A stretch of 7,241 bases of DNA, taken from Spirochaetaceae bacterium (GTDB lineage: Bacteria > Spirochaetota > Spirochaetia > SZUA-6 > RPPD01). This document shows, in pieces, positions 6,155 through 7,241 of the stretch; position 1 is the stretch's first letter, and each line of letters opens with the position of its first letter. The notes under the pieces were generated by a model. That model saw nothing but the letters and a program-made list of their open reading frames with translations, searched no databases and was not told the origin of the DNA. The DNA lies in assembly GCA_003818675.1 (NCBI GenBank), contig RPPD01000105.1, forward strand, positions 1 to 7,241. Reading direction: 5' to 3'. The position numbers and the translations under genes were made by a program.

Positions 6155-6167
6155 CCGAGTGTATTAA
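6155..6167. repeat. 13-bp direct repeat CCGAGTGTATTAA, right copy
   Basis: This is identical to 5711-5723. It contains the TTA (6164-6166) that is the TAA stop codon of the PilZ gene on the minus strand. Flanking bases make a short hairpin (CGCCGAGT / ACTTGGCG, 6153-6174) with no T-run after it on either strand. Confidence 0.75.
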
Positions 6168-7165
6168 CTTGGCGGCCCGTCCGATTCCTCGCGCTTTTTA
6201 TTAAGAAACCTGATGATCTCGTCTTCCATGGCCTCAGGGAAGTGTCCGAATCTAATGTGCAATATGTTTCCACCCTTTGAAACACGGATGATCTCTCCAT
6301 AAAGGTCAAACTCCAGTTTAGTATCAGGGGCAAATGAAATCTTGCAGTCATCCCCGCGTGTGAAGGAGAGCGACGGATTTTTCACTGACATGCCGCCGGC
6401 TGATAGATCCAATATTTCTGACTTGAGCACGGGCATATCGGCCCCCTCGCGCTTTATGTAGATGGGGACAGTGACCTGTTTGCGGAAATTTGCCCTGCGC
6501 TGGATGGACTTGAGATGGTCCGAGTGAGTGAGGGATATTATGTTTTCGCGCACGTTACCGACCATGGCAATAAACGTTACGAGTCCGCGGTCATTGTTTG
6601 TAAAAACGGAAAGATCGGTTCCAACTACTGGTGCGTGTGCATGCGGATCTATGGAGAGTACAAGAGATTTCTGCGTCACTTCTTCAACAAGAGCAGGAAG
6701 CTTTTTGCCGTCGTCGGTAATCAAAAGCACGGGTTTGCCTGCAGGGAGCTGGCGGCTTGAAACAGGATCGTGGAAGGAATCAGTGATCTTGAACTTGAGC
6801 TTGTTCATGAGTGTGCCAAGTGGTTCCTTTGGCACTGTAGTATTAATCCTGAGCTGGAACAAACAATGATTGAAAAGCTGCTGGTTTTCAAACAGCAGAT
6901 ACTTTTTATCCCTGTTTTTCAGGAATTGTGCGAGAGATTCCACAAGCCGTCTTTCATCTTCCGAAAGCTCAAAACGGTGGAGTGCATTATTGTATTTTAT
7001 CTCCAGAATCTTCGCAAGTTTTGCTTTTTCAGAAAGCCTCTGTATTACTGCTGACAAGATCAAGATGGTAATAAATACAGCCAGGCAGATTAAAAAAATC
7101 TGGAGTTCCTGGGGAGGTCTGCTGAAGTATTCCGATATCCCGCTCATAAAGTCCTGGGATTTCAT
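6164..7165 (-). CDS. Membrane-anchored PilZ domain protein, probable c-di-GMP receptor
   Basis: This 333-aa protein has one N-terminal membrane segment (about 21-42) and a long cytoplasmic part. Residues 43-110 are helical and charged. Residues 113-220 look like the beta-rich YcgR-type N domain that precedes PilZ ('GKPVLLITDDGKKLPALVEEV'). The PilZ domain (about 222-325) has both c-di-GMP motifs: RxxxR (R224-R228 in 'QRRANFR') and DxSxxG (D253, S255, G258 in 'DLSAGGM'). Binding is therefore likely, and YcgR-like receptors adjust flagellar motors or surface behaviour. The start at ATG 7165 is chosen because AAAGGGG (7178-7172) is correctly spaced; the upstream in-frame ATG at 7213 has no RBS and overlaps the -35. 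The stop (TAA 6166-6164) lies in the right copy of the 13-bp repeat, and no intrinsic terminator follows, so transcripts may run into the pectinesterase remnant 70 nt downstream. A link to motility in this organism is inference; no flagellar gene is in view. Confidence 0.9.
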   Translation of the reverse strand: MKSQDFMSGISEYFSRPPQELQIFLICLAVFITILILSAVIQRLSEKAKLAKILEIKYNNALHRFELSEDERRLVESLAQFLKNRDKKYLLFENQQLFNHCLFQLRINTTVPKEPLGTLMNKLKFKITDSFHDPVSSRQLPAGKPVLLITDDGKKLPALVEEVTQKSLVLSIDPHAHAPVVGTDLSVFTNNDRGLVTFIAMVGNVRENIISLTHSDHLKSIQRRANFRKQVTVPIYIKREGADMPVLKSEILDLSAGGMSVKNPSLSFTRGDDCKISFAPDTKLEFDLYGEIIRVSKGGNILHIRFGHFPEAMEDEIIRFLNKKREESDGPPS

Positions 7166-7184
7166 GCTTTGCCCCTTTGAATTA

Positions 7185-7213
7185 AGAATAAGACAGAGGA
7201 TGTGCGAAGTCAA
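7185..7213 (-). promoter_or_regulatory. Sigma-70-type promoter of the PilZ gene
   Basis: Read leftwards, TTGACT (7213-7208, 5/6) and TATTCT (7190-7185, 4/6) are separated by exactly 17 bp. The expected start near 7178 falls on the AAAGGGG ribosome binding site, so the leader would be only about 13 nt. This supports the ATG at 7165 as the true start, since the ATG at 7213 lies within the -35. Confidence 0.6.
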
Positions 7214-7241
7214 GAAAATGCAGACTATTGGTGTTTTATAT

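Noticed and set aside
5711..6167. True integron gene cassette with attC site
   Set aside because: The palindrome is suggestive, but the RYYYAAC and GTTRRRY cores do not match, the shared sequence extends 13 bp, and no integrase or cassette array is visible.
6153..6174. CGCCGAGT-GTATTA-ACTTGGCG hairpin as a terminator of the PilZ gene
   Set aside because: It overlaps the stop codon and no T-run follows on the minus strand (AATGCAATAT), so it was recorded only as context of the repeat.
6094..6351. Upstream extension of the pectinesterase frame to 6351
   Set aside because: This part is antisense to the PilZ coding sequence and has no family similarity; the signal peptide and RBS mark ATG 6093 as the start.
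1..7241. CRISPR array, tRNA/rRNA genes, insertion sequence or phage genes
   Set aside because: No regular long repeats with spacers, no cloverleaf-like segments and no transposase, integrase or phage-like proteins were seen on either strand.

Overview
The window most likely comes from a spirochaete (Spirochaetota, Treponema/Spirochaeta-like). The best evidence is the HtrA fragment: its '[11 protein letters not shown]' linker into PDZ1 and its 'VWPGFTAV...[10 protein letters not shown]' PDZ2 look like treponemal HtrA proteins. A membrane-anchored PilZ protein and a short lipoprotein with a loose 'LSSC' lipobox fit the same group. This is family recognition by eye, not a database result. Base composition is close to 50% GC, and genes lie on both strands with short spacers.

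Layout. (1) 2-835 (+): the C-terminal part of an HtrA/DegP periplasmic serine protease, open at the left edge. (2) 928-1350 (+): a 140-aa acidic lipoprotein with its own promoter, a Fur-box-like palindrome and a strong terminator (1373-1407). (3) 1406-4354 (-): a two-component operon. A 745-aa membrane histidine kinase is followed, 3 nt later, by an OmpR/PhoB-type response regulator whose Shine-Dalgarno sequence contains the kinase stop codon. (4) 4466-5701 (+): rtcB, an RNA ligase, divergent from the kinase. The 111-bp spacer carries three 10-bp-phased TGTAAA/TTTACA repeats that look like a PhoB/PhoP-type operator. (5) 5743-6093 (-): the N-terminal remnant of a secreted pectinesterase, with promoter, RBS and signal peptide but no catalytic residues. 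An exact 13-bp direct repeat (CCGAGTGTATTAA) flanks it. One copy overlaps the stop codon of the upstream PilZ gene and the other forms the 5' arm of the rtcB terminator. (6) 6164-7165 (-): a 333-aa membrane-anchored PilZ protein, a probable c-di-GMP receptor, with a good sigma-70-type promoter at the right edge.

How the parts work together. HtrA, the lipoprotein, the two-component system and possibly RtcB suggest a cell-envelope and stress theme, and PilZ adds c-di-GMP control of motility or surface behaviour. Only the kinase-regulator pair is clearly one functional unit; other links are by proximity. No complete undescribed system is evident. The least explained parts are the repeat-flanked pectinesterase fragment, the phased operator-like repeats and the lipoprotein whose mature part has no basic residues. 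No tRNA, rRNA, CRISPR array, transposase or integrase is visible.
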